Positions 48,044-60,860 of a stretch of DNA of 64,000 nucleotides are shown piece after piece (within the stretch, counting starts at the first letter, position 1; every line of letters starts with the position of its first letter). A program made the position numbers and the translations under genes. The stretch spans positions 31,309,290-31,373,289 of the forward strand of contig JAAONU010000016.1 in the NCBI GenBank assembly GCA_012932295.1, given 5' to 3'. Under the pieces are notes generated by a model. That model had not been told where the DNA came from. It did no database searches and saw only the letters and a list, made by a program, of their open reading frames with translations. This DNA comes from Cyclina sinensis (lineage: Eukaryota > Mollusca > Bivalvia > Venerida > Veneridae).

Positions 48044-50817
48044 ACCCGCACACAAATAACCCTTAAAATTATGTAAAGACTACTATAACGTTTAATTTAA
48101 AAAAGTATGAAAAAAGGAGTCCACAGTCCAAAATATAAACTATACTATCCGTTCAGTGAGTTAAAATAGTCAATACTTAAAAAAGACGTTATGACAAATG
48201 TAATCTGTTCATTCGCTGTTTATTTATTACTTTTTAAGAAATAACATTTTTAAACTACAGTCTTTGTTTTCAGATGTGATCCTATCTATCAACAAAGTGT
48301 CAAGGAATTTTGGTTTTAGTTCAACATAAATACAAATGCCTACAGGAGACAGTCCACACTTGCATATTGGAACACTTAAATGTAAATCGCGTTTTGAATT
48401 AATGGAATGTTATTTTGAGCACCACTGACTAAATCATGCTGTCATGTGTTAAGTCTTCTCGAATGATTGCTGATATTTTCCTGTCTTTAAGATCGGCTTT
48501 TTGTCTATATCACTATATATTTGCATTACTATGAAAATTTCATACAAATTATGACGTGATTCATTGAAGTTTAAGCTACGCTCAAAACACCCATCATTAA
48601 CTATTGATATATTCTCATGTGCGGAATGCTTCCTCGGCATGCATATATAGCCTTTAGTCAACAAACTAAGCTAGTTAAAGGTATACATCAAGTTTACATA
48701 GCTTATCGAGAAGCCCCCCTTCGCTTCACTCAAAATTAATTCAGAAAATTTGATATATGGCCAATCACTTAAAGAAAATGTGATATGTTATAGATAAACG
48801 TTGGCAATACAATACCATCATTTCTGGTTTTCTTCATTTATTCAGCTATTTTGATGAGATAGAATTTCAAATCACCATGCTCAGATTCAAATTCTATTTC
48901 TACAAAGAATACGACTGAGAAATATTATGACGTCATTGGCGACCGAGGTCTGAGAGAAGAATCTTGGGTATTCATGAAGGTATATCAAAACATTTATTCT
49001 CCATTTTTCCCCTTTTAAGATAATTTTGAGTATATATTATATACTTTCGATGTCTTCCAAACCCATTTTTAGACAAATATATGTTAATTAGTAATTTTGA
49101 TAAGATAGAAATGCTGCTTTTTTATTTTGTCTAGGTGTTATACATATAGAAAAATGTTCATTTTATGTATTTTGAAAATAAATATGCCACGTCATACTCA
49201 GCCTCTTTTGTGCTAGCAACTCAAACTGGGTTGTTTACAAGTCTTCATGGTCACATTCAAGCAAATGAAAATAACATTTCTGTCTTATTATTATTCAGTA
49301 TAATCTAAATGTATTTCTTATACATATAAGCAGGACTAAATTGATACTTTTCTGACATCATTCGTATTGTACAAAAGTAATGTAATGCTAGGAAAAGTAA
49401 ATGTTAAAATGTATCTTGAAATGGAATATAGCTTGCATGTTTGAAGACGTTATAAACTTGAACGTATTTCGTCAGATTCACTGACATGCAAATGATTGTC
49501 CTTACAAACAACTTTAGTTTATTTTCGTTTAACATTACCAAAATATATAATCACAAGCAAATGCACCACTGTATAAAAATTGCTTTTAAAAGTATTTAAG
49601 ATAAACACGGCATTTCTATTTAATATGCCGTGGACTGTATCACTTGATTGATGCGTAGTGCCTTACCTATTATGTTATATTAGGCCATAACTAACTTGTT
49701 TTACTTCATCTAGAGATTTTATTATCAGTCGAACAAACGTTTTACTATGTAACTGGTACGTTAAACTAGAAAATATATTTAATATATCTCTTTGTATTCT
49801 TACTTTACTTTTTATATTGCTCACAACTGTGATTATAAGCAGACATGCACCACCTGACTACGAATTTCAAAAGAAATATATCATACCGGAGCATGAAATT
49901 CGTGTAAGATTTGATGAAAGTGTTATTGGTAGTATTTTTGGAACTTATTATAAAGTAACGATATCTCTAAGCATTGAATGTAAACAATCTTCCAGATAGA
50001 AAAGCAAGTCAAATTCAGAATCTCATTTTACAAACATATGCGTGACATGCCAAGCCTTACATGCAAACAAACTTTTAGAGAAGAAACTCAATTTTAAAGT
50101 TCAGAATCATATTATGCAAACGCAAGCACGCCATGCATCTAGACAAAAATAAATTAAAGTCGGGTCTTGCTGTTTATAAATCAGAAATAGTTGATATTTT
50201 GTTTGCAGATATAGTACACTGTGAACACTCCGTGAGTTGAAGATAAGAAGCTTAGATATTTGCAGATGCGTGCAGAAAGTTAAATTGTAAAAGAAACTCT
50301 TTAGCATTAATTATGTTTGTTAAAGGATAATTAATAGCATATGCCATTCGATTTGCTGTCTGAAATGAAAATTTGAAAACAAACAATTCACAAACACTTG
50401 TCATCGATAACGAATGACCATTGGATAGTTATTCCCTTCTAACAGTTTATGTTTTTTCTCTAAACAGTAGCAAAAGTATGTTTCTGTCAATACTGTTTAT
50501 TTCATAAAATTATAAATATTACAACATTGATCAGATCCGAATAACTTTAGTGTTTACTTTGATATATATATAGACCCATACAGAACTGAATTCCGCCAAA
50601 AGGTTTATTTATTTCCTTTCAATAAAGTCTGTTTAGGGTATTTTAGAAAACAAATACCACAAACGAAGCTTATGTTGCCTATGTTTAAGTAAATATCAAG
50701 ACACCTAACCCAAATAAATAAAACCAGTCTGAACACCGCATGAAATGCTACATGCACAATAATCACATCGGTAAACACTTCGATACAACTACCTTGTATG
50801 CCATTCATGTTAGTCAT
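48044..50817. other. No gene; possible diverged dispersed repeat near 48900-49010
   Basis: GACCGAGGTCTGAGAGAAGAA followed by TCTTGGGTATTCATGAAG and AAACATTTATTCT (48940-49000) has a looser counterpart at 51110-51175 (GACCGAATTCTGAG...GCTTGGGTGCTCGTGAAG...AAACATTTCTCT). Nothing else was recognised. Confidence 0.4.
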
Positions 50818-50993
50818 TTAATCCTTACCATGCTAAATATCTAAAATGTCCATCTCCATTCATTGTTTATGGGGATGCTGACTGAAAATTTACTGACTGA
50901 ATGACTATAATCAGACTGCACGGATGTGCAGGCTAAACTTGGTCTGCACTGGTCGCAAAGGCAGTCAGTCGCCTCCATCAGGGATCGGGTTAA
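50818..50993. mobile_element. Small piggyBac-like MITE, second family
   Basis: TTAATCCTTACCATGC on the left and GATCGGGTTAA on the right give TTAA-flanked, partly complementary ends. The inside holds CTGCACGGATGTGCAGGC and TTGGTCTGCACTGGTCGCAA, an internal sequence that I associate with a common bivalve MITE. It is unrelated in sequence to 34182-34355. Confidence 0.65.
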
Positions 50994-52045
50994 GAAAGAC
51001 ATCAAACTGATATATTTATATTTATTTTCAAAACATTCAAGTCATAATTAATTTTAATGAAACATTCGTTTTCTTACAAACAGAAAGATACAGAGAAATC
51101 ATAAAGTCAAGGTTGACCGAATTCTGAGATAAACGTAGCTTGGGTGCTCGTGAAGAGTTATCTAAACATTTCTCTAACATTTTCTCAAAATTTCAAGGCT
51201 TTTTGTTATAGATATGGACTACATTAGATATCATTTCTACTTTTATGCAGACAAATTGTGCACATTTTGGATAAGATTTATATGCAATCATCATTCTGTC
51301 TGACACAGACGGACAAAATATTCATTTAAACATTTTATCTCGTCGAAATTTCTTTGTGCTTACGAATATTGAATTGCCTTCTTTACTTGTATCTATGATC
51401 ACAAAGTATATAAAATTTGTAAAGTTTAGCTTAACTTGTCTAAAACTACACAATTATTCAATTAATAAATTTTAAAATCAGTTTCTCAGTATCATATTCA
51501 CATTGTTGAAAACTTAAGTTATAATACTTGAAGTAAATGATTTAACATGAATTTACACCATGTCTTTTAAATTCATTATACGTCCAGCTAACCTGCTTGA
51601 AGAAATGTATACTCTTGTGCTATACAAATCATGACCCAAAAAAACAATCCTTCCAAAACTCGTCGGAAAGCGTGAAGATTAAGTATTAAAACCTCTTCAT
51701 CAATCCTTTAGCGTGACAATTAATGATCACCATATGTAACGAATTTTACTCAGGTGCTAGATTTATGTCTCAAGGAGTGCTTTGAGAAGCTCTTAAAGTG
51801 TCTTTTGTTGCAAAAGTAACGTCTGTAATCCTAGGGCGGGCAATATCTCAACATTTTATTTCGTTTGTGTTGAGGAGAGTGTATTTGTAGGAGAAACGCC
51901 AAAGTGCAAGCTAAAAGCTTTTTATTCACCGATATTTCATGCACCAAGGTAACCGTGCAGAACTTTTTTTTTCTAAAGTTTTGTTTTAATTACATATTGA
52001 TAACGTATACACAGACAGTAAGAATACTGTTACAGCTCGTCTCTT
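50994..52045. other. No gene seen
   Basis: A+T-rich DNA containing the looser member of the repeat pair near 51110-51175. Confidence 0.5.
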
Positions 52046-53000
52046 TAGCATAATAGAGTGTATGTACTTTAAACTATTAACGTAGCATAATAGAGTGTAT
52101 GTACTTAAAATATTAACGTAGCATAGTGTAACAGAGTGTATGTACCTTAAACCATTAACGAAGCATAAAAGAGTGTATGTACTTTAAACTATTAACGTAG
52201 CATAACAGAGTGTATGTACCTTAAACCATTAACGTAGCATAATAGAGTGTATGTACTTTAAACTATTAACGTAGCATAATAGAGTGTATGTACCTTAAAA
52301 TTAACAACGTATCATTATAGAGTGTTTGTACTTTAAACTATTAACGTAGCATAATAAAGTGTTTGTACTTTAAACTATTAACGTAGCATAATAGAGTGTA
52401 TTAAGTACTTTAAACTATTAACGTAGCATAATAGAGTGTTTGTACTTTAAACTATTAACGTAACATAATAGAGTGTATTATGTACTTTAAACTATTAACG
52501 TAGCATAATAGAGTGTATGTACTTTAAACTATTAACGTAGCATAATAGTGTGTATGTACCTTACACTATTAACGTAGCATAATAGAGGGTATGTACTTTA
52601 AACTATTAATGTAACATAACAGAGTGTATGTACTTTAAACTATTAACATAGCGTAACAGAGTGTATGTACTTTAAACTATTAACGTAGCATAATGGAGTG
52701 TATGTACTTTAAAGTATAAACGTAGCACAATAGAGTGTATGCACTTTTACCTATTAACATAGCATAACAGAGTGTATGTACTTTCAACTATTGACGTAAT
52801 ATTGAGTGTATGTACCTTAAACCATTTACATAGCATAATAGAATGTATGTACTTTAAACTATTAACATAGCTTAACAGAGTGTATGAACTTTAAACTATT
52901 AACATAGCATAACAGAGTGTATGTACTTTAGACTATTTACGTAGCATAATAGAGTGTATGTACTGTAAACTATTAACATAGCATGATAGTGTATTTACTT
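52046..53000 (+). repeat. 37-bp minisatellite, about 25 copies
   Basis: The unit joins CGTAGCATAATAGAGTGTAT to GTACTTTAAACTATTAA. Copies differ by point changes (TACTTTAAA/TACCTTAAA, CGTAGC/CATAGC). Two copies carry a 3-4-base insertion giving GTGTATTAAGTACTTT or GTGTATTATGTACTTT (near 52399 and 52477). The array decays at its right edge. Confidence 0.93.
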
Positions 53001-54527
53001 TTCTACGAACCATTTTCTGTTGTTTTGTCAGTTCTGTTTGTTCAATAATAAAAGGGATTTGAAATAAAAGTTTTATTTTTCTCTACGACAAAAAGCCTTT
53101 CAGTTCACAATTTTAGTGACATAAGTGTAATTTGTTTTTGTATTGATAATTGAAAGCTACGAAAGAAGTCTGAGCCACTTAGGTCTTTACACGTCGAAGT
53201 GTATTTTAAAGGCCACCTTAATGTAAAATCCAGACTTTCACTGTTAATAATTCACTGGAGCATATTTTTTTTTCATTCGAAAAAGAGGCGATAAAGATTG
53301 ATACAAAGATAATATTGTCTAGAGAAAAAAAAGATTATTAGAAGTCATGGTTCTTCAAAATATGTGTTTTGTTTACATTAAGATAGGCTTACACAAATTA
53401 AGCAAAAGCATACACATTTAACGTAAATAATGATATTACTTGTCTAAGGAAGAAATAATTTGATTTGAAATCAAGGACAAAATTCCTCACAACATCTCTA
53501 TGATCCGCCACATAATGCTGAATTCTTTTGTCGGTAAATAAATACTGCTTTGACACCAGAAATATTTTTTTGGTACTTTTTATAACAGTCGTACGCAAAA
53601 GCTGCTAACAGGGAAGATATAAGCATTAACTTACATCTTGTCATGTAGTGTCTTTATTCTTTTTTGTGAAAGGCTGTAGTTGAATATGTTGGGATGGAGA
53701 CTCTTGAGAACGTTTATTTAGAAGGAGCTTTGGGATCGTAAATGTTTAGAAAATTGAAAATATACTTAAAGAAGCCTGTCTTGTGAAGAATATAAATACA
53801 TAGTTATGGATGAGAAGCAATCATGCCATGAGAATTTCAGAAAGAAAACGCTATTCAATGGTTTCGAAATGCCGAAACTGGGGATGATTCGCGGTAAAAC
53901 ATATTTTATGACAAAATCTTTTAAAAATCAAATCTTTACCTGCTTTTGAAACAAAATTTTAAAACAGACATCTGATTAAGGACCAACTGTTCAAATCTTG
54001 TTCCATTTACTATATTCAGATAAAAATTATAATTTATTTTTCAAGTTTTAGGAAACCAAAGCTGCTGTTTTCCCTAAAAATTCAAAAACCGCTTAAAATA
54101 ATACTAAAACTGCAGTCGTTGGACACCTTCAGCTTGAGGTTGGCATCTGCTGTTATTGCTAAATTTATCCAAACATAGTTATAAGTGATAATTTAGTTGT
54201 GCGCTTAAGAAGTTTCCCAGTAAACCGAAACAATTGATTTAATGCCTGTCAACTCAGCATGCCTTCAGACGCATTTTATTTTGTAAAAAATGTGAATAAG
54301 GGTGTTTATCAACAGCAATATTTGACATTTAAGAAGCAAAATCATAAATTTAACAGTGGATCGTGAAGTAAGCCGCAGCATGCACATAGAAATATTATTA
54401 CAGAAACTTTATGTTAATAATCTTCACTATATTGTGTAAAAGGAAACTGGTGAGAAAAAAGTGTTACTATATGTAAACGAACTTTCAATTTCTGAGATGT
54501 GTATGAACTTGGTAGCTGAAAAAAACA
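53001..54527. other. No gene seen
   Basis: A+T-rich. No supported features. Confidence 0.5.
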
Positions 54528-54551
54528 AGAGAGAGAGAGAGAGAGAGAGAG
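54528..54551. repeat. (AG)12 microsatellite
   Basis: Twelve AG units. Open frames crossing it on both strands are artefacts of the repeat. Confidence 0.92.
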
Positions 54552-56009
54552 GTCTTACGACCAAAGCCTCCGGTAGCTGTATTTTTGAAACTGTTGAAAA
54601 AACATCAATAAATCTACTTCTCTTACGTTCTGGACTTTTAAAGCTGTATGAGCTGTGATCTGACATTTGTTTTCAAATCTCAAAGAAAATGTTAGCTAAA
54701 CAATCACTGAGATTAAAATGGATGAATTCATATTCAATCATCCTGGCAAGAAGTGAAAACAAACAAAACATATTCTTTTAACTGAAAAGGAATATTTATC
54801 ATTTGAAAGCTAGAGCCATGACCATTACAACATTGCAAATTTAAGTATTCAAGACTTCATTAACTTAATGGCCAATTATACGCAACTGAAATACCAAGTT
54901 TCATTGTTTTTAACTTTCAACTTTTGAAATATCTAAATTTGACCAACCACCATTTTGCAGTATCGTAGTAGGCAAACTTACAATATTACTTACAGTTACA
55001 CTAGCTTCCGTAGTAGCAAATTGCCACTTGAGTTGTGTATATCAAATTTCTTTTGTGTCATGTTGCGTTTTAGGGCGCTTTGGTTTCAGTCACTCCTTTA
55101 ACTGGTACTCACACTTGGTTACATATATTCAGTACTTATGATCTTTCCTGATTTTATTCCCAGTTCTGTTCAGTATTTTATGCTATTTTCATAGGGAAAA
55201 ACAACACTTATTAAATTCTAATACTTCGTAAGAGTAATTTTAAGTACTGTTTTAAACAAATGTCTGAAATTCTGATTTATACGTAGTAGTTACTACGTAA
55301 AACTGCCATTTTCTGTTCATTCGTGTCAGGATGGCTTTTATCTTTCAGCTTCAAGATATCCCTATCCCTGTTTAATCAACCAAAGTCTTACCTCCACCAG
55401 GAGAAACTCAGAGGAGAGTTTCAACAAATTCCATTCTGACCAGGTTGCTTGTAATTGTCGTCTTTACTGATGAAAAGGTTTGTTCAGTGATACGCTGTTC
55501 ATGATCTGAATTCTAATTGAAAACAACTATCGAAGAAAAAGCACAATGGTCTTGCAAGGTTTCTTTAACTTGATACCTTGTCTACTTAACAAAAATCAGT
55601 ACATGTTTTATGTATTTTCTGCCAAGGCCATTCAAAATTTGATTAAAAAGAAAATGAATTATCTTTTCCGAAATACGTGGGCGAGGGTATAGAGCAAATT
55701 AAAGAGCTAATTCGATTTCGCTCTATAAAATTTTAATCATGAAGTTTTATGATCGGTGTTCTAGGTAACTGCATAAAATCCAAGAGTGCCTTCAGACATT
55801 TGCAAGTTGCATATTGATGAGAGAAATGCTTCGGCATCTCAGTGCAGATAATATTGCTACATTTCACGTTTTGTCTTTCTCGCAACGAATGGCCCGCACG
55901 GAACAATTAAGTTAGACTTAAAATTGAAACGAGTGTTCTTATACTGGAGTGTCTAAAAACATTCTTCAAACTGGTGTATTTTAACATTGAGAAGTAGCTG
56001 GCTTATAAA
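54552..56009. other. No gene seen
   Basis: A+T-rich. No supported features. Confidence 0.5.
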
Positions 56010-56366
56010 CTATTTTAACATGATTCATTTTATTGTTAAGGTGAAATATCATTTTTCGTACTCACGACAGACTTCCCGTCATGATAATTCTACATCCAAA
56101 AATATTGTTTACGTTAATGTCAAAAAAAATTAGAAACTATTTTAACATAATTAATTTTATTTTTCGTACTCACGACAGACTTCCCGTCATGATAATTCTA
56201 CATCCAAAAATATTTTTTACGTTAATGTCAAAAAAAAATTAGAAACTATTTTAACATAATTAATTTTATTGTTACGGTGAAAACATCATGTTTCGTACCC
56301 ACTACAGACTTCCCGTCATGACAATTCTACATCCAAAAATATTGTTAACGTTAATGTCAAAAAAAA
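56010..56366 (+). repeat. Three-copy tandem repeat, 110-128-bp unit
   Basis: Copies start at 56010, 56137 and 56246, each with CTATTTTAACAT, CGACAGACTTCCCGTCATGA (one change in copy 3) and ACATCCAAAAATATT. The middle copy lacks the GTTAAGGTGAAATATCA part present in the other two. Confidence 0.92.
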
Positions 56367-56912
56367 CTTCTTAGTTGATATAATTTTAAATATATCTTTT
56401 TGTTGCTTCTTGCTACACCAACGATTTCTCTGTACTGTACATTTAAGTGAACGATTCTGAATATAAAATAAAAAGAAAATTTTACTCTAGGATTTTTTTA
56501 AAAAAAATAAAAAGATTTTTAAAAGTTCTTATGATCTAGTAAACCTTGTATACTTTTATTACTGATAAAATATGTTTATTTGAAGTTTTTCGTTACTCTG
56601 ATCCGCAAAATTTTACAAGCTATGTTTTTCAGTTTGTGTTTCGAATATTCAATTTGGATATCTGGATTCTGTCTCAAAATTTTACAACCAACTTTTCAAA
56701 CCTTAAATATGATTATATCTGAAATAAAGTTTCTGCAGACAGTTTTTGCAAGGACGGAAAAACACAACAATACTGATAGAAAAACATGTAATCCTATCTC
56801 TGTAAAAATGCCGGTTTGAATGAAATTTTGTGGATCTTTTTCTTTTTGCGAATAAATAGAAATAGTGTTTAGTTTAGTATGGATCCCAAAAAAGATGGAC
56901 AACAGTTACTGT
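56367..56912. other. No gene seen
   Basis: A+T-rich. No supported features. Confidence 0.5.
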
Positions 56913-57917
56913 TTTTTATGCCCCCGAAGGAAGGCATATAGTAATTGCACTGTCCGTCCGTCCGGTAAAATCTTATCCTTATTCATCTCCAAAACCGCCT
57001 GAGGGATTTCACCAAGCCTAGTTGTGCATATCGTCAGGCGATTTCGCTCGATTTATTTCTGGCAGAGTTATGGATCATTTTTTGTTACTCTAACTTCTAT
57101 ATCAAAGTCTTGTCCACACTTCATCTCCAAAACCGATTGGAGGATTTCATTGAAACTTCACAGGAATGTTTGTCACCAAGCCTAGTGTGCATATCGTCAG
57201 GAGTTTCTGCTCGGATTAATTTTTGGCAGAGTTATGGGCACTTACTTTTTACTGTAACTTCTATATTAAAGTCTTCTCCACACTTAATCTCCAAAACCTA
57301 TTGGAGGATTTCATTGAAAATTCACAGGAATGTTTGTCACTGAGCCGTGTTGTGCATATCGTCAGGAGTTTCTGGTAAGATCATTTTTTGGCAGAGTTAT
57401 TGGCACTTAGTCATTTTTTTCTCTAACTTCTTTATTAAAATCTTGTCCACGCTTCATCTCCAAAACCACTGAAGGATTTCATTGAAACTACACAGGAATG
57501 TTTGTCACCAAACCTAGCTGTGCATATCATCAGAATTATTTTTGGCAGTGTTATGGTCCCTTAGACATTTTTACTGAAACTTCTTTATTAAAATCTTGTC
57601 CAAGCTACATCTCGAAAACTTCTAGAGGGATTTTATTATATACAAAACATCAGTAGGGGTTAGGAATAAAACAATATTGATCGTATTCAAGGCCAAACTC
57701 CCAGCTTTCTATTTCAATGAATAATTATGCCTTCAACCTTCATATAAGAATCTGAAGCAGAAAAACTTTACTTTACCATTTACCTTCAGTTTGTGCTCTA
57801 TTTTTTGTCTGGTCTCTTTGCCACAGGCATATTCAACATTCAATTATATATTTACACCAGTTTCATTTGAAAGCTACATTTCGGGGGCATATGTCAATTA
57901 CCAGTGACAGCTCTTGT
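56913..57917 (+). repeat. 'GCCCCCGAA...ACAGCTCTTGT' modular repeat, 'CATCTCCAAAACC' core, plus copy
   Basis: Starts TTTTTATGCCCCCGAAGGAA...CTGTCCGTCCGTCCGG and ends TTTCGGGGGCATATGTC...AGTGACAGCTCTTGT. Five internal units (CATCTCCAAAACC-like at about 56985, 57122, 57288, 57457 and 57606) with TTTGGCAGAGTTATGG and GTGCATATCGTCAGGAG. It is the inverted partner of 40930-41686, including the unique segment just inside the right end. Confidence 0.85.
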
Positions 57918-60767
57918 TTTTCTTAAAACAAGATTTTCTTTGCATATAAACAAAAGTCTTTTTGAAAAACAAATTGAACATACTTGAAAAAGTGCAAAAA
58001 AATAAAAATAAGGTAAAAACTATAATCTGAAAATAGAGGGTTAATATGCTAAGACTATTTGTTTTATTCAAAAATTAACGCATTCATTGTTAATGGGCCA
58101 TCGAGAATTTTCGGGCGTTTTATGAGTTAATTTTGAATATCAACAACTAACAGAAGAAATGAAGAATTGAAAACGATAAATACCTTCATCGCTGCGAAAC
58201 ATTACAATGTTCACTTAAAATAATGATAAAATAGACCATTTTCATTTCTTGGCCAGCAAACTAAAGAAAGAAAAAAATATGGCAAGTCACCAAAAGGCAA
58301 TAGAAAAGGAAATTAATTTTCATCTTGGAAAAGTAAAATCTTGTTTTCAGAGCAAATATTAAACTAATTTTGTTTCTTTCTGTATGCCCTTGAGCTTGAC
58401 ATTATTATCATCAGCCTGTGTAAACATATTAGTTCATGACTTAGGTTTTTCTCTAGGAGATTTTGGGAATATGATACGAGAATTTCGTCTGAAATCAAGC
58501 GTTTTTGCAACTAAGTTCTTGACCAGTAGTCTTGTTTAGTAAACAATACATTCTAAACTGCAAAAATACATCTGTGTGAGAAACAGCAAACATTTTTGTC
58601 GATGAACATGTTTCCATCTTCACTACAGACGAAGGCTTTTATTTGTTGCACTGTGTTACAGCAATTGTCTTGTAAGGATTACCGTTGCAATAGGGAATAA
58701 TCACAAGTTATTCAATTTCGCAGAAATAAAAAGCAAGACAAAACAGGGTATTAATAGGCTGAATACTAAGCTGAGAGCAATTTTTTACCGAATAAAATGT
58801 AATGAGCCATTTGTCTTTTAAATTTGTAATAAAACTGAAAGTCTGTCTTCAAATTTCCGTAATAGGATATTTCACAGATCATAAATATTCATTTGAATGG
58901 CGTAATTTCATTGAAACTAATGACAGGTGACGAAAACGGAATTTCTTGATAAGATTTTCTTCGTTAAGTAGGATAAACCTGACTTGGTTTAAATTCATCA
59001 AGTTAAGACAACAATAATTTCAATAAAGAAATATTTATTGCAGATTTGATACTTAAATGGCATTCGGTTTTAGAATATAAATGACAATTGATTCAGCTCT
59101 GTCTCCAGGGAACACAGAGTTGTTCAGTGATAATGCAAATTGCTAGATTTTTACTGCATGGTTAAGAAACCCTTGCAGAAATTCTATTCTATCTCTTTTC
59201 TCGAAAACTGTCGCTCATTGAGTATGTAGACAAATTAAATCCTTGACATTAAATCACACTAAAGTTAAATATGAAAAATGGTATTAAAATTTTATTCAGA
59301 ATAGTGAAAAATATTTGCTCAAGTATAATAATTTGAGAATTAAAGTAGTGGATGTTTGAATTTCGAATAAAAACAATGGATGGTGTTTCCACGCAAAGTA
59401 CTTCAGTACTCATTCATCAGCAATCCTTTACATTTTAGAACGGTTGTAAAGTTTTAATGAACTCTCACACTGGTCTGAGTAAATTTTATAATTCTTTCTT
59501 TTATTTTGTAACAGTTACTGATATAATCAAACTGTTTTAAAACTCTTTTCTTATTATCTTGTAATCATTTGTACAATGAATCCTAAATCTGCGAATAAGT
59601 AATAAATACATAGCAATAATTTAGTCGACAAAATGTTTTACTTAGTGCAAAGCTGAAACTTGTTTCCTTTTTGTTTTTCTTCTGTATCTATGCAATGGCT
59701 TTTATATTAAACTATTGTGCACAGTACATGCAAAGAACTTTGTAGGACAGCGTTATTGATAAGCTGAAGACTGAGTTCCCTTCTTAGGTCGTTTCCCAAA
59801 TTAAAAATTCGAAGAATCCTCTTTCTTCAGTTCAATAAATAAAAAAAAAACACTTTTACACAGTATCAAAAACACCCGCAATTCTCGGAATGAAGACATC
59901 ACCATAATTGTGTTTAATGACCTATGCCCAGCTCTAGAGGCAATTATAATTCTGGGAAAATTTTTGTCGATAATTTGACGAAAGACGTGAGAAAATTTGT
60001 TTCGAACATTATTAGATTAGGGAAACGATAAAGAAGTACCTTAGCCACATTTTCTGTTTTAGCACAAGTTAAAGAAAGTACATAAAAATATTGCAAAAGA
60101 ACAACATGAAATGTGTTCAGTACTACAGAAATGACTTGAATGTCTTATCTTAAGATTTTCAAGATGTAAGAAAAACAGATTAAAAAAGCAAACATAGAAT
60201 AGTGTCGTGACTTAGTGAAATATACTTTGAAACATAAAATCAAATAATGATGGAAATTCAGTATTTCTCTTGATCCAACATAGTTGGTCAAGTAAAATAA
60301 CCGATTTTGTCCAATCCTGTGTTACCTATTCATTTATAATATTCATACAATAACAAAAGTAACTCCATCTGTATACCAACATATAGCCAAAAAAAACAAC
60401 CGAACCGACAGTAGCAAAGATGTACATTACCATAAAGTGTTTAATTTTAGCAAAATAAAGCAGAAATATTAAAAAGATATTAGGAGTCTTTCTTGCAATG
60501 ACCTATTTGGGTGTCACTACGACGAGAGCAAGCATATGGCTGATAACAGCACAAGCCACAACTTGACCAACACGCAACTTTACAGGTAGATATTGCTCCA
60601 GTATGTTTTACTTCTGGCAGACAAAAACGTTCAAGAATATTTCAAACAGATGGAGAAATCAGGTCAAGAAACTGTGAGATCAGTATCTCTCTCCAAAGGC
60701 CAGTGTTTAGAGCGTTATTATACAAAAACTGATCTCTCTATTCCTAAATACTAAACAATGAGTATGG
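57918..60767. other. No gene seen
   Basis: A+T-rich intergenic DNA with no recognisable domain or repeat. Confidence 0.5.
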
Positions 60768-60860
60768 CATCAAATCTTAACTATCAGCACTTTATGGGCA
60801 TTCAATCTTAACTATCAGCACTTTATGGGCATCAAATCTTAACTATCAGCACTTTATGGG
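60768..60860 (+). repeat. Three-copy 31-bp tandem repeat
   Basis: Exact 31-bp spacing at 60768, 60799 and 60830. The unit contains CTTAACTATCAGCACTTTAT. Copies 1 and 3 are identical; copy 2 differs at one position near its start. Confidence 0.95.

Noticed and set aside
52046..53000. CRISPR-like array
   Set aside because: The units are contiguous with no unique spacers, and the genome is eukaryotic. It is a minisatellite.
54427..54666. Coding frames on both strands across the (AG)n repeat
   Set aside because: Both are made long by the microsatellite and have no domain or splice context.
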